This document shows positions 56,563 through 64,000 of a stretch of 64,000 nt of DNA, one piece after another. A program made the position numbers and the translations under genes. Source of the stretch: Isoptericola chiayiensis (lineage in GTDB: Bacteria; Actinomycetota; Actinomycetes; Actinomycetales; Cellulomonadaceae); contig NZ_JABEZT010000008.1 of the NCBI RefSeq assembly GCF_013149805.1, positions 62,001 to 126,000 on the forward strand, read 5' to 3'. Numbering within the stretch: the first letter of the stretch is position 1; the number at the start of each line of letters is the position of its first letter. The notes under the pieces are model-generated. The model had not been told where the DNA came from. It did no database searches and was given only the letters and a program-made list of their open reading frames with translations.

Positions 56563-56704
56563 TGAGCGTCGGCGCGCCCTCAGCGCGTCTGTCCCGTGTG
56601 CCCACGGCTCACCGCACTCGTCCGCCGCGGCGGCACGAGTTACCGACCAAGCCGGTGACGAACGTCGTGCGAGCACGCCAAGACCAGGAGAGATGAGCAT
56701 CAGC

Positions 56705-57013
56705 ATGGTGTACGCGATCGTCAAGGCCGGTGGCCGTCAGGAGAAGGTGTCCGTCGGGGACATCGTCGTCATGGACCGGCTCGAGAGCTCGGCCGGTGAC
56801 ACCGTCGAGCTCCCCGCGATCCTGCTCGTGGACGGGGAGAAGGTGACCACTGACGCCAGCAAGCTCGCGAAGGTGAAGGTCACCGCCGAGGTCGTCAAGG
56901 ACGCCAAGGGTCCGAAGATCTCGATCCAGAAGTACAAGAACAAGACCGGTTACAAGAAGCGCCAGGGTCACCGTCAGCAGCTGACCCGCCTGAAGGTCAC
57001 CGGCATCAAGTGA
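56705..57013 (+). CDS. rplU: 50S ribosomal protein L21
   Basis: A 102-residue large-subunit protein starting [19 protein letters not shown], the family opening, and ending in [23 protein letters not shown] at 56687-56691 lies 2 bases before an in-frame ATG (56693) and 13 before ATG 56705; the latter matches the family start, but the former (adding M-S-I-S) is possible. rpmA follows after 66 bases. Confidence 0.95.
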   Translation: MVYAIVKAGGRQEKVSVGDIVVMDRLESSAGDTVELPAILLVDGEKVTTDASKLAKVKVTAEVVKDAKGPKISIQKYKNKTGYKKRQGHRQQLTRLKVTGIK

Positions 57014-57079
57014 TGCCCGCCGCGGGCCCAGCCCGCGTGGCGACCACACTCTTCGGACCTCCCAGAAAGCAGGACTGAC

Positions 57080-57331
57080 ATGGCACACAAGAAGGGCGCG
57101 AGCTCCTCGCGCAACGGCCGCGACTCGAACGCCAAGTCCCTCGGCGTCAAGCGCTTCGGCGGCCAGGTGGTCGGCGCGGGCGAGATCATCGTCCGCCAGC
57201 GCGGCACCCACTTCCACCCGGGCGAGAACGTCGGCCGCGGTGGCGACGACACGCTCTTCGCCCTCGCGGCGGGCGAGGTCGCCTTCGGGACGCGTCGCGG
57301 CCGCAAGGTCGTCGACATCGTCTCGGCCTGA
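57080..57331 (+). CDS. rpmA: 50S ribosomal protein L27
   Basis: An 83-residue large-subunit protein whose N-terminal [20 protein letters not shown] reaches the peptidyl-transferase centre. [21 protein letters not shown] (split, about residues 35-55) is the family core. There is no N-terminal processing extension of the Firmicutes type. The ATG has AAAGCAGGA upstream. A strong hairpin separates it from obgE. Confidence 0.97.
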   Translation: MAHKKGASSSRNGRDSNAKSLGVKRFGGQVVGAGEIIVRQRGTHFHPGENVGRGGDDTLFALAAGEVAFGTRRGRKVVDIVSA

Positions 57332-57369
57332 CCTCCGCGTGACGCTGCGCGCCGCGCAGCACGCTTCCC

Positions 57370-57402
57370 ACGAGGGGCGCACCGCACCGGTGCGCCCCTC
57401 GT
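57370..57402 (+). terminator. hairpin between rpmA and obgE
   Basis: A perfect 15-bp stem (57370-57384 with 57388-57402) with a 3-base loop, without a T tract. It is probably an attenuating or terminating hairpin that reduces read-through from the ribosomal genes into the GTPase gene. Confidence 0.75.
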
Positions 57403-57439
57403 GCGCGTTCCACCACCCTCGTCCTGAGAGGATCTGACC

Positions 57440-58963
57440 ATGGCCAGCTTCGTCGACCGTGTCGTGCTGCACGCCTCCGGGGGTGACGGCGGGCACGGGG
57501 TCGCCTCCGTGCGCCGCGAGAAGTTCAAGCCGCTCGCCGGGCCCGACGGCGGCAACGGCGGTGACGGCGGCAGCGTGCGGCTGGTCGTGGACGCCCAGAC
57601 CACCACGCTGCTCGAGTACCACCACTCGCCCCACCGGCGTGCGCCCAAGGGCGGTCAGGGCATGGGTGACGACCGGGACGGCGCCAAGGGTGAGGACCTC
57701 GTCCTGCGCGTCCCGGACGGCACGGTGGTCAAGGACCGGGACGGCAACGTGCTGGCCGACCTGGTCGGTGACGGCGCCGAGCTCGTGGTCGCCGCCGGCG
57801 GCCGCGGCGGGTTGGGCAACCGTGCCCTCGCCTCGCCGCGCCGCAAGGCGCCCGGGTTCGCCCTGCTCGGGGAACCCGGCGAGGAGCGCGACGTCGTGCT
57901 CGAGCTCAAGACGATCGCCGACGTGGCGCTCGTGGGCTTCCCCAGCGCCGGCAAGTCGTCGCTGATCGCCGCGGTCTCCGCCGCGCGTCCGAAGATCGCC
58001 GACTACCCGTTCACCACGCTGATCCCGAACCTGGGCGTCGTGCAGGCCGGGTCGTCGCGGTTCACCGTCGCGGACGTGCCGGGCCTGATCCCCGGGGCGA
58101 GCGAGGGCAAGGGGCTCGGCCTGGAGTTCCTGCGGCACGTCGAGCGCACCGCCGTCATCGTCCACGTCCTGGACTGCGCGACCCTGGAGCCGAACCGGGA
58201 CCCGATCACGGACCTCGAGGTGCTCGAGGCCGAGCTCGCCGCGTACGCGGGCGACCTCGGCATCTCCGGCGGGCGGGTACCGCTCACCGAACGTCCGCAG
58301 CTCGTGGTGCTGAACAAGATCGACGTGCCGGAGGCCCGCGAGCTCGCGGACTTCGTGCGTCCCGACCTCGAGGCGCGCGGCCTGCGCGTCTTCGAGATCT
58401 CCACGGCCTCCCACGAGGGCCTGCGCGAGCTGACGTTCGCCCTCGCCGAGCTCGTCGAGCAGGCCCGCGCGGCCGCGCCCCCGCCGGAGCCGGCGCGCGT
58501 GGTCATCCGACCGCAGGCCGTCGACGACGCCGGATTCACGGTGACGCGCCGCCACGACGACCGCACCGGCGGCGTGTACTACCTGGTCCAGGGGCGCAAG
58601 CCCGAACGCTGGGTGCGCCAGACCGACTTCAACAACGACGAGGCCGTCGGCTTCCTCGCCGACCGGCTGGCCAAGCTCGGCGTCGAGGAGAAGCTCTTCG
58701 CCACGGGCGCCGTCGCCGGCGACGAGGTCCGCATCGGCACCGTGGACGACGCCGTCGTCTTCGACTGGGAGCCCACGCTGTCCACCGGCGCCGAGCTGCT
58801 CGGCGCCCGCGGCAGCGACCTGCGCCTCGAGGAGACCGCGCGACCGACCCGTGCGGACAAGCGGCGCGAGTTCACCGAGCGGATGGACGCCAAGACGGCG
58901 GCGCGCGAGGAGCTGTGGACCGAGCGCGAGGCCGGCCACTGGGCGGACCCCACCGACGAGTGA
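57440..58963 (+). CDS. obgE: GTPase ObgE/CgtA
   Basis: Essential ribosome-associated GTPase. The 507-residue protein has the Gly-rich Obg fold ([26 protein letters not shown] at the start, split), G1 [15 protein letters not shown] (about residues 168-182), switch [13 protein letters not shown]3 [13 protein letters not shown]4 NKID, and a C-terminal OCT domain near 350-430 ([20 protein letters not shown] split), characteristic of Gram-positive Obg. It ends in an acidic/basic actinobacterial tail. The ATG has GAGAGGA upstream. Confidence 0.97.
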   Translation: MASFVDRVVLHASGGDGGHGVASVRREKFKPLAGPDGGNGGDGGSVRLVVDAQTTTLLEYHHSPHRRAPKGGQGMGDDRDGAKGEDLVLRVPDGTVVKDRDGNVLADLVGDGAELVVAAGGRGGLGNRALASPRRKAPGFALLGEPGEERDVVLELKTIADVALVGFPSAGKSSLIAAVSAARPKIADYPFTTLIPNLGVVQAGSSRFTVADVPGLIPGASEGKGLGLEFLRHVERTAVIVHVLDCATLEPNRDPITDLEVLEAELAAYAGDLGISGGRVPLTERPQLVVLNKIDVPEARELADFVRPDLEARGLRVFEISTASHEGLRELTFALAELVEQARAAAPPPEPARVVIRPQAVDDAGFTVTRRHDDRTGGVYYLVQGRKPERWVRQTDFNNDEAVGFLADRLAKLGVEEKLFATGAVAGDEVRIGTVDDAVVFDWEPTLSTGAELLGARGSDLRLEETARPTRADKRREFTERMDAKTAAREELWTEREAGHWADPTDE

Positions 58964-58988
58964 GCGCCGCAGGCGCGATGATGGCCCC

Positions 58989-60143
58989 GTGAACGCCCGG
59001 ACCCGCTCCGCCCTGCCCGCCGCCCGCCGCGTCGTCGTCAAGATCGGCTCGTCCTCGCTGACGAGGCCCGACGGCCACCTGGACCTGGACGCCCTGCGCG
59101 CCCTCGTGGACGTGCTCGCCGCGCGGCGCGCGGCCGGCGGGGAGGTCGTGGTGGTGACCTCGGGCGCCATCGCCGCCGGGATCGGACCCGCCGGGCTGAC
59201 CTCGCGGCCCCGCGACCTCGCCACCATGCAGGCGTGCGCCATGCTCGGGCAGGGTGAGCTCGTGGCGCGCTACTCCGAGGCGTTCGCCCGGCACGGCATC
59301 CGGGTGGGCCAGGCGCTCCTCACCGCCGAGGACACGGTGCGCCGTGCCCGGTACCGCAACGCTCAGCGCTCCCTGGAGAAGCTGCTGGCGCTCGGCGTCG
59401 TCCCGGTGGTCAACGAGAACGACGCCGTGACGGTCGACGAGCTGCGGTTCGGCGACAACGACCGGCTCGCCGCGCTCGTCTCCCACCTGGTCCGCGCCGA
59501 CGCCATGGTGCTGCTCACCGACGTCGACGGCCTGCACGACGCGCCGCCCAGCCGGCCGGGCGCCCGGCGCATCGGGCACGTCGAGGACCTCGCCGACGTC
59601 GCCGGCGTGGAGGTCACCGCCCGGGGCAGCGCCGTGGGGACCGGGGGCATGGTCACCAAGCTCGAGTCGGTGCGGATCGCGACCTCCGCCGGGGTGCCCG
59701 TCGTGCTGACCGCCGCAGGCCGGGTCGCCGACGCGCTCGCGGGCCGGGACGTGGGCACCTTCTTCGCCGCGGGGGGCCGCCGGACCACGGCCCGGCGCCT
59801 CTGGATCGCGCACGCGGCACGGCCGGAGGGACGCCTCCACCTGGACGCCGGAGCGGCCCGCGCCGTCCTCGGCGGGCGCGCCTCCCTGCTCCCGGCAGGG
59901 ATCACGCGCGTCGAGGGCGACTTCGAGGCCGGTGACCCCGTCGAGCTGGTCGCGCCGGACGGCACGGGGGTCGCCCGCGGGCTGGTCGCCTACGGCTCCG
60001 GCGAGATCCCGACCCTGCAGGGTCGGTCCACCTACGAGCTGCGCGCCGAGCTGGGCGAGGGGTACGACCGTGAGGTCGTGCACCGCGACGACCTCGTGCT
60101 CGAGGGGCGGAACGGCCTGTCCTCACCGACCACGGCGTCGTAG
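58989..60143 (+). CDS. proB: glutamate 5-kinase
   Basis: First step of proline synthesis: phosphorylates glutamate. The 384-residue protein has the amino-acid kinase domain ([18 protein letters not shown] at residues 15-32, [40 protein letters not shown] split) and a C-terminal PUA domain ([28 protein letters not shown] split). GATGAT ends 6 bases before the GTG, a weak leaderless -10. proA begins 10 bases after its stop. Confidence 0.95.
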   Translation: MNARTRSALPAARRVVVKIGSSSLTRPDGHLDLDALRALVDVLAARRAAGGEVVVVTSGAIAAGIGPAGLTSRPRDLATMQACAMLGQGELVARYSEAFARHGIRVGQALLTAEDTVRRARYRNAQRSLEKLLALGVVPVVNENDAVTVDELRFGDNDRLAALVSHLVRADAMVLLTDVDGLHDAPPSRPGARRIGHVEDLADVAGVEVTARGSAVGTGGMVTKLESVRIATSAGVPVVLTAAGRVADALAGRDVGTFFAAGGRRTTARRLWIAHAARPEGRLHLDAGAARAVLGGRASLLPAGITRVEGDFEAGDPVELVAPDGTGVARGLVAYGSGEIPTLQGRSTYELRAELGEGYDREVVHRDDLVLEGRNGLSSPTTAS

Positions 60144-60153
60144 TCTCGGAGGC

Positions 60154-61479
60154 ATGACCACGACGTACGAGTCCACTCCCGCGCCGACCCACGACGGGTC
60201 CGGGCGACCGGGGGACGACGTCGTCGCCGCGGTGCGCGACGTCGCCCGGAACGCGCAGGTCGCCTCCCGGACCCTCGCCACCGCCACCCGCGCGACCAAG
60301 GACGCCCTCCTGCACGCCCTCGCCGACGCGCTGGTGGCCGCCGACGAGGAGATCGTGGCCGCCAACGCCGACGACCTCGAACGGGGCCGCGACGCCGGGA
60401 TGGCCGAGGGGCTGCTGGACCGCCTCGCCCTGACCCCGGAACGCGTCGCCGCGATCGCTGGCGCCCTGCGCGAGCTCGCCGGCCTCCCCGACCCGGTCGG
60501 GGAGGTGGTGCGGGGACAGACCCTGCCCAACGGGCTGCGGGTACGCCAGCTGCGGGTGCCGATGGGCGTGGTCGGGATGATCTACGAGGCCCGTCCGAAC
60601 GTCACCGTCGACGCCGCCGGCCTCGCGCTCAAGTCCGGCAACGCCGTCGTCCTGCGCGGCGGCTCCGCGGCGGCGTCGTCCAACACGGTGATCGTCGACG
60701 TCATGCGCCGGGCCCTGGAGGCGGAGGGGCTGCCGGCCGACCTCGTGCAGTCGATCGACGGGTTCGGCCGCCCCGGCGGCGTGGCGCTCATGCAGGCCCG
60801 CGGCCTGGTGGACCTGCTCGTCCCGCGCGGCGGCGCCGACCTGATCCGCACCGTCGTGGAGCAGTCGACCGTGCCCGTCATCGAGACGGGTACCGGCAAC
60901 GTGCACGTGTACGTCGACGCGACCGCCGACGTCGCGTCCGCGGTCGAGATCGTGATGAACGCCAAGACGCAGCGCGTCGGCGTGTGCAACGCCGCCGAGA
61001 CGCTGCTCGTGCACGCCGACGTGGCCGACCGGTTCCTGCCCGCGGCGCTCGCGGCCCTGGGCGGCGCCGGGGTGGTGCTGCACGCCGACGACCGCACCGT
61101 GTCCCACGCGCCCGAGACCGTCGAGATCGTGCCCGCCACCGAGGACGACTGGGCCACCGAGTACCTGGCCGCCGAGCTCGCCGTGCGGGTGGTCGACTCG
61201 CTCGACGAGGCCATCGAGCACATCCGCACCTGGACGTCCGGCCACACCGAGGCGATCGTCACGCAGGACCTGGCGGCCTCGGAGCGGTTCGTGGCCGAGC
61301 TGGACTCCGCCGCGATCATGGTCAACGCCTCCACCCGCTTCACGGACGGCGGCCAGCTCGGCATGGGTGCGGAGGTGGGCATCTCCACCCAGAAGCTCCA
61401 CGCCCGGGGGCCGATGGGCCTGGCCGAGCTGACCACGACCAAGTGGGTGGTGCACGGGGACGGGCACGTGCGGCCCTGA
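60154..61479 (+). CDS. proA: gamma-glutamyl phosphate reductase
   Basis: Second step of proline synthesis, reducing glutamyl phosphate to the semialdehyde with NADPH. The 441-residue protein has [33 protein letters not shown] (split near residues 130-162) and the catalytic cysteine in [18 protein letters not shown] (about 270-287), with [19 protein letters not shown] at the end. It can be read from the proB transcript or from its own -10 TAGTCT (60141-60146), whose TAG is the proB stop codon and which ends 7 bases before the ATG. A GGAGG also lies close to the ATG. Confidence 0.96.
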   Translation: MTTTYESTPAPTHDGSGRPGDDVVAAVRDVARNAQVASRTLATATRATKDALLHALADALVAADEEIVAANADDLERGRDAGMAEGLLDRLALTPERVAAIAGALRELAGLPDPVGEVVRGQTLPNGLRVRQLRVPMGVVGMIYEARPNVTVDAAGLALKSGNAVVLRGGSAAASSNTVIVDVMRRALEAEGLPADLVQSIDGFGRPGGVALMQARGLVDLLVPRGGADLIRTVVEQSTVPVIETGTGNVHVYVDATADVASAVEIVMNAKTQRVGVCNAAETLLVHADVADRFLPAALAALGGAGVVLHADDRTVSHAPETVEIVPATEDDWATEYLAAELAVRVVDSLDEAIEHIRTWTSGHTEAIVTQDLAASERFVAELDSAAIMVNASTRFTDGGQLGMGAEVGISTQKLHARGPMGLAELTTTKWVVHGDGHVRP

Positions 61480-61537
61480 TCCGGGCTCGTGAGAGACTGT
61501 CCTGCGACCCGCACCGTACCGAGCCCGAGGAGCACCA

Positions 61538-61690
61538 GTGCTGCACACCGTCGTCCTGGCCGCCGAGGAGGCCGCCGAGCACTCCGGATACGCCATCTCG
61601 CCCATCGCGCTGGGCGTCCTCGCCTTCGGCGGGTTCGTCGCCGCCCTGCTGGCGACGTACGCGTTCCGCAACGCCGGCAACAAGCACTGA
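61538..61690 (+). CDS. 50-residue single-helix membrane peptide
   Basis: A short GTG-started gene with GAGGAG at ideal spacing, between proA and nadD. The peptide opens [17 protein letters not shown] and has one membrane helix ([24 protein letters not shown], split residues 20-43), ending RNAGNKH. Small peptides of this form recur at the proA-nadD junction in actinobacteria. Function is unknown; a membrane-anchored helper or regulator is possible. It would be missed by a length cutoff of 60 codons. Confidence 0.8.
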   Translation: MLHTVVLAAEEAAEHSGYAISPIALGVLAFGGFVAALLATYAFRNAGNKH

Positions 61691-61706
61691 CGAGCCCGTC
61701 ACCCGC

Positions 61707-62312
61707 GTGAGCGAGCAGCGTCGTCCCCGGCTCGGGGTGATGGGTGGGACGTTCGACCCGATCCACCACGGGCACCTGGTGGCCGCGAGCGAGGCCGCAG
61801 CACTTCTCGACCTCGACGAGGTCGTCTTCGTGCCCACCGGCAAGCCGACGTTCAAGCAGGACACCCGGGTCTCCTCCGCGGAGGACCGCTACCTGATGAC
61901 GGTGATCGCCACCGCGTCCAACCCGCGGTTCACCGTCAGCCGCGTGGACATCGACCGGCCCGGCCTCACCTACACGGTCGACACGCTGCGGGACCTGCGC
62001 ACGGCCCGCCCGGACGCCGATCTGTACTTCATCACCGGCGCCGACGCGATCGAGCAGATCCTCACGTGGAAGGACGCCGACGAGCTCTGGCGCAAGGCGC
62101 ACTTCGTGGCGGTGACCCGACCCGGTCACCCGCTCACGGTCGAGGGTCTGCCCCGGGACGGGGTGACGACGCTCGAGGTGCCGGCGCTGGCGATCTCGTC
62201 GACGGACTGCCGTCGTCGGGCCGCCGCGGGTCAGCCGGTCTGGTACCTGGTGCCGGACGGCGTCGTCCAGTACATCGCCAAGCACGGTCTGTATCGAGGT
62301 CTCGATGAGTGA
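61707..62312 (+). CDS. nadD: nicotinate-nucleotide adenylyltransferase
   Basis: Adenylates nicotinate mononucleotide in NAD synthesis. The 201-residue protein has the nucleotidyl-transfer motif [19 protein letters not shown] (about residues 9-27), [10 protein letters not shown] near 43, [14 protein letters not shown] near 110, and [21 protein letters not shown] near 164, the ISSTxxR end motif. I chose the GTG 16 bases after the upstream peptide's stop. The end overlaps the next gene by 8 bases. Confidence 0.95.
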   Translation: MSEQRRPRLGVMGGTFDPIHHGHLVAASEAAALLDLDEVVFVPTGKPTFKQDTRVSSAEDRYLMTVIATASNPRFTVSRVDIDRPGLTYTVDTLRDLRTARPDADLYFITGADAIEQILTWKDADELWRKAHFVAVTRPGHPLTVEGLPRDGVTTLEVPALAISSTDCRRRAAAGQPVWYLVPDGVVQYIAKHGLYRGLDE

Positions 62313-63648
62313 CAACACGTCCCGGCCCCTGACACGCCGGGAGATCCGCGAACGCGAGCGTGCCGCGGCGGCCGCGCAGGAGGCGTCGGCCGGCTCGGCT
62401 CCGTCACCGGGCGTCCGTCCGTCCGCGTTCGGCAGCGGCGCCCCCGCGAGTCCGCCGGTTCCGGCACCGGTGCCCGCGCCGGCCCCTGCCCCCGCCACGG
62501 GCGGCCCGGGCGGCCCGGGCGGCCCGGCGCGTCCGGCCGCCGCGCCGTCACGACGTTCGCTGCGCGAGCAGTCCGACCCGCCCGCCGCACCGTCGCCGGC
62601 GCCGACCGTCCGCCCGCCCAGCACGTCCGGCGGGGTGCGGGGCCTGGACGAGACCGGACGGCTGACGCCGGTCCAGCGACCGGGAGGCTCCACCGGCCCC
62701 GGCCCCGGCAACGGCTCAGGCGACGGCTCCGCGCCCGCCTTCCCGTCGACCGGTGGTTCCGGCGGTGCTCCGCCGCGCCGCACGGCGACCCGCGCCGGGG
62801 CGGGCGGCGCGACGGCGCGCCCCTCGGCCTTCGGCGGTGGCCCGACGGCGGCGCCGGGCACCGGGCGACCCGCCGCACCCGCGGCGGGGGACAGCGGCCC
62901 GGGTGCCCCCGCACCTGGCACCGGAGCACCCCCGGCACGCTCGCCGTTCGGTCCGACGGCGGGGTCGTCGGAGCCGACGGGCCCGGGGGAGGGCACGACC
63001 TCGTCGGCACCCCGGTCCGAGGCCTCGCCGGCGCCCGCGCCGTCGTCGCCGTTCGCCGGCTCCGCCCCGGGCCGCCGCTCGGCGTTCTCCGCCCCGTCGG
63101 CGAGCGCCGGCGCCCAGGCACCCGCTCCCGGTCCGGCGGCCGGAGGCACGACCGCTCCGCCGTCACCCTTCGGCGCCGGAGGCGGTGCCACGTCGGCGGG
63201 GGCCGTCGAGAGCGCCGACGCCTCGGCGCCGCCCGCGTGGCCGGCCGCGACCGGCAGCGCCCCCTCGGCGGCCACGAGCGGTGCGAGCGCGCCGCCGTCG
63301 TTCCCCTGGGGAGGCGGTGCCCCCGCGGAGGGCGCGGGCGCCGTCCAGCCGGCGGCGGGCGCGTCGCCGTTCGGCGCCGTGGTCGGGGACGCTCCGGCCG
63401 GCGCGGGAGCGCCGGGAGCGCTCGCCGTGCCGATCTCCGAGGAGGAGGACGACGACTGGGAGGAGTCCGAGCCGTCGTACACGTGGTTGCACTACATCGT
63501 GCTGGTGGTCGTCGCGTTCGTGCTGGGCATGCTGATCTGGAACCTGCTGCTCAAGGAGCCGGACCCGGACGACTTCGGCACGGAGGAGGCGGCGCCCGCG
63601 GTGGCCGTCGCCGTCGCACCCGTTCCCGGCGCCGGAGGAGCACGATGA
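62305..63648 (+). CDS. Pro/Ala/Gly-rich single-pass membrane protein
   Basis: I do not recognise a defined family. The 447-residue protein starts [21 protein letters not shown], a basic helix, then has about 350 residues of low-complexity Pro/Ala/Ser/Gly sequence with many SPFG/SAFG-type steps (P-S-A-F-G, S-P-F-G-P), an acidic [13 protein letters not shown] patch near 378, and one C-terminal membrane helix ([20 protein letters not shown], about 391-410). This could be a wall-spanning or cytoplasmic scaffold; the segment order fits a cytoplasmic disordered arm anchored at its C-terminus. It overlaps nadD by 8 and rsfS by 4 bases. Confidence 0.78.
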   Translation: MSDNTSRPLTRREIRERERAAAAAQEASAGSAPSPGVRPSAFGSGAPASPPVPAPVPAPAPAPATGGPGGPGGPARPAAAPSRRSLREQSDPPAAPSPAPTVRPPSTSGGVRGLDETGRLTPVQRPGGSTGPGPGNGSGDGSAPAFPSTGGSGGAPPRRTATRAGAGGATARPSAFGGGPTAAPGTGRPAAPAAGDSGPGAPAPGTGAPPARSPFGPTAGSSEPTGPGEGTTSSAPRSEASPAPAPSSPFAGSAPGRRSAFSAPSASAGAQAPAPGPAAGGTTAPPSPFGAGGGATSAGAVESADASAPPAWPAATGSAPSAATSGASAPPSFPWGGGAPAEGAGAVQPAAGASPFGAVVGDAPAGAGAPGALAVPISEEEDDDWEESEPSYTWLHYIVLVVVAFVLGMLIWNLLLKEPDPDDFGTEEAAPAVAVAVAPVPGAGGAR

Positions 63649-64000
63649 CCGCGACCGACCATGCCGTGGAGATGGCCGTCGTCGCGGCCCGGGCGGCCTC
63701 GGACCGCAAGGCGCAGGACGTCGTCGCGCTGGACGTGAGCGACCAGCTGGTGCTGACGGACGTGTTCGTGATCGCCTCCGGCACCAACGAGCGCCAGGTG
63801 GTCGCCGTCGTCGACGCGGTCGAGGAGGCGATGCACCGTGCCGGCGCGACGGCCACGCGTCGCGAGGGCAAGGCGGAGGGCCGCTGGGTGCTGCTCGACT
63901 TCGGCGACGTCGTCGTGCACGTCCAGCACGCCGAGGACCGCACCTACTACGCCCTGGAACGGCTGTGGAAGGACTGCCCCGCGGTCCCGCTGCCGGCCGA
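63645..64000 (+). CDS. rsfS: ribosomal silencing factor RsfS, 3' end outside window
   Basis: Binds ribosomal protein L14 and blocks subunit joining under nutrient stress. The visible 118 residues have ATDHAVEMAVVAARAASDRKAQDVVALDVS at the start (split), LTDVFVIASGTNERQVVAVVDAVEEAM (split near residues 35-62) and WVLLDFGDVVVHVQHAEDRTYYALERLW (split near 82-110), the RsfS/DUF143 core. The ATG overlaps the previous stop as ATGA. The frame is open at the window edge, so the last residues and any downstream phosphoglycerate mutase gene are not seen. Confidence 0.96.
   Translation, partial: MTATDHAVEMAVVAARAASDRKAQDVVALDVSDQLVLTDVFVIASGTNERQVVAVVDAVEEAMHRAGATATRREGKAEGRWVLLDFGDVVVHVQHAEDRTYYALERLWKDCPAVPLPA

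Overview
The window is very GC-rich chromosomal DNA from an actinobacterium. Gene content and order fit the Micrococcales, most likely the Cellulomonas/Cellulosimicrobium/Isoptericola group: leuCD, murA, plsC, gpsA, ddl, thiL, rpmB, recG, coaD, then sepIVA-like/yceD/rpmF/rnc/mutM, cydABCD, rne, rplU-rpmA-obg and proBA-nadD-rsfS. No rRNA, tRNA, CRISPR array, insertion sequence or phage gene was found. The family-level name is an inference from synteny and style, not a measured match. Layout: (1) 0-2.1 kb holds the end of leuC and leuD (leucine synthesis). (2) 2.1-13.8 kb is an accessory-looking block between leuD and murA. It holds a luciferase-like flavin enzyme, rnhA, lpdA, an AbiE-type toxin-antitoxin pair with its own operator, a TIGR01777-type epimerase with a divergent TetR regulator, a MarP-like membrane serine protease, a DUF4389 membrane pair, a quinone-oxidoreductase-like dehydrogenase, a DUF1876 (Rv1738-like) protein and a sulfide:quinone reductase-like gene broken by an in-frame amber codon. 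Two paired DosR/DevR-like boxes tie part of this block to hypoxia or dormancy control, and a CsoR/CstR-like palindrome fronts the broken gene. (3) 14.1-18.8 kb carries envelope and lipid genes: murA, a CHRD surface protein overlapping a class F sortase, a PlsC acyltransferase and gpsA. (4) 18.8-28.2 kb is a second accessory block: an AMIN-like lipoprotein, two PLP enzymes, an MFS_2 transporter, a DUF4386 protein with divergent TetR, and a divergent acyl-CoA dehydrogenase/acyl-CoA ligase pair. (5) 28.3-42.4 kb is housekeeping: ddl, DUF3515, thiL, rpmB, a DAK2 protein, recG, rsmD, coaD, sepIVA-like, yceD, rpmF, rnc and mutM. (6) 42.4-51.2 kb has a hydroxyacid dehydrogenase, a CrtI-like oxidoreductase and the cydABCD cluster for cytochrome bd, fronted by two Rex/CRP-type palindromes. 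(7) 51.5-64 kb has an RNase E/G with long repetitive arms, thymidine kinase, a PCMT-like methyltransferase, rplU-rpmA-obg, proB-proA, a 50-residue membrane peptide, nadD, a Pro/Ala-rich membrane protein and the start of rsfS. Expression style: at least fourteen genes have a TANNNT -10 hexamer ending only 6-7 bases before the start codon and lack a Shine-Dalgarno leader, so leaderless transcription appears common. Co-transcribed genes are often coupled by 4-base GTGA/ATGA overlaps. Small stress and redox regulators (TetR twice, and predicted AbiEi, DosR-like, CsoR/CstR-like and Rex/CRP sites) cluster in the accessory blocks.
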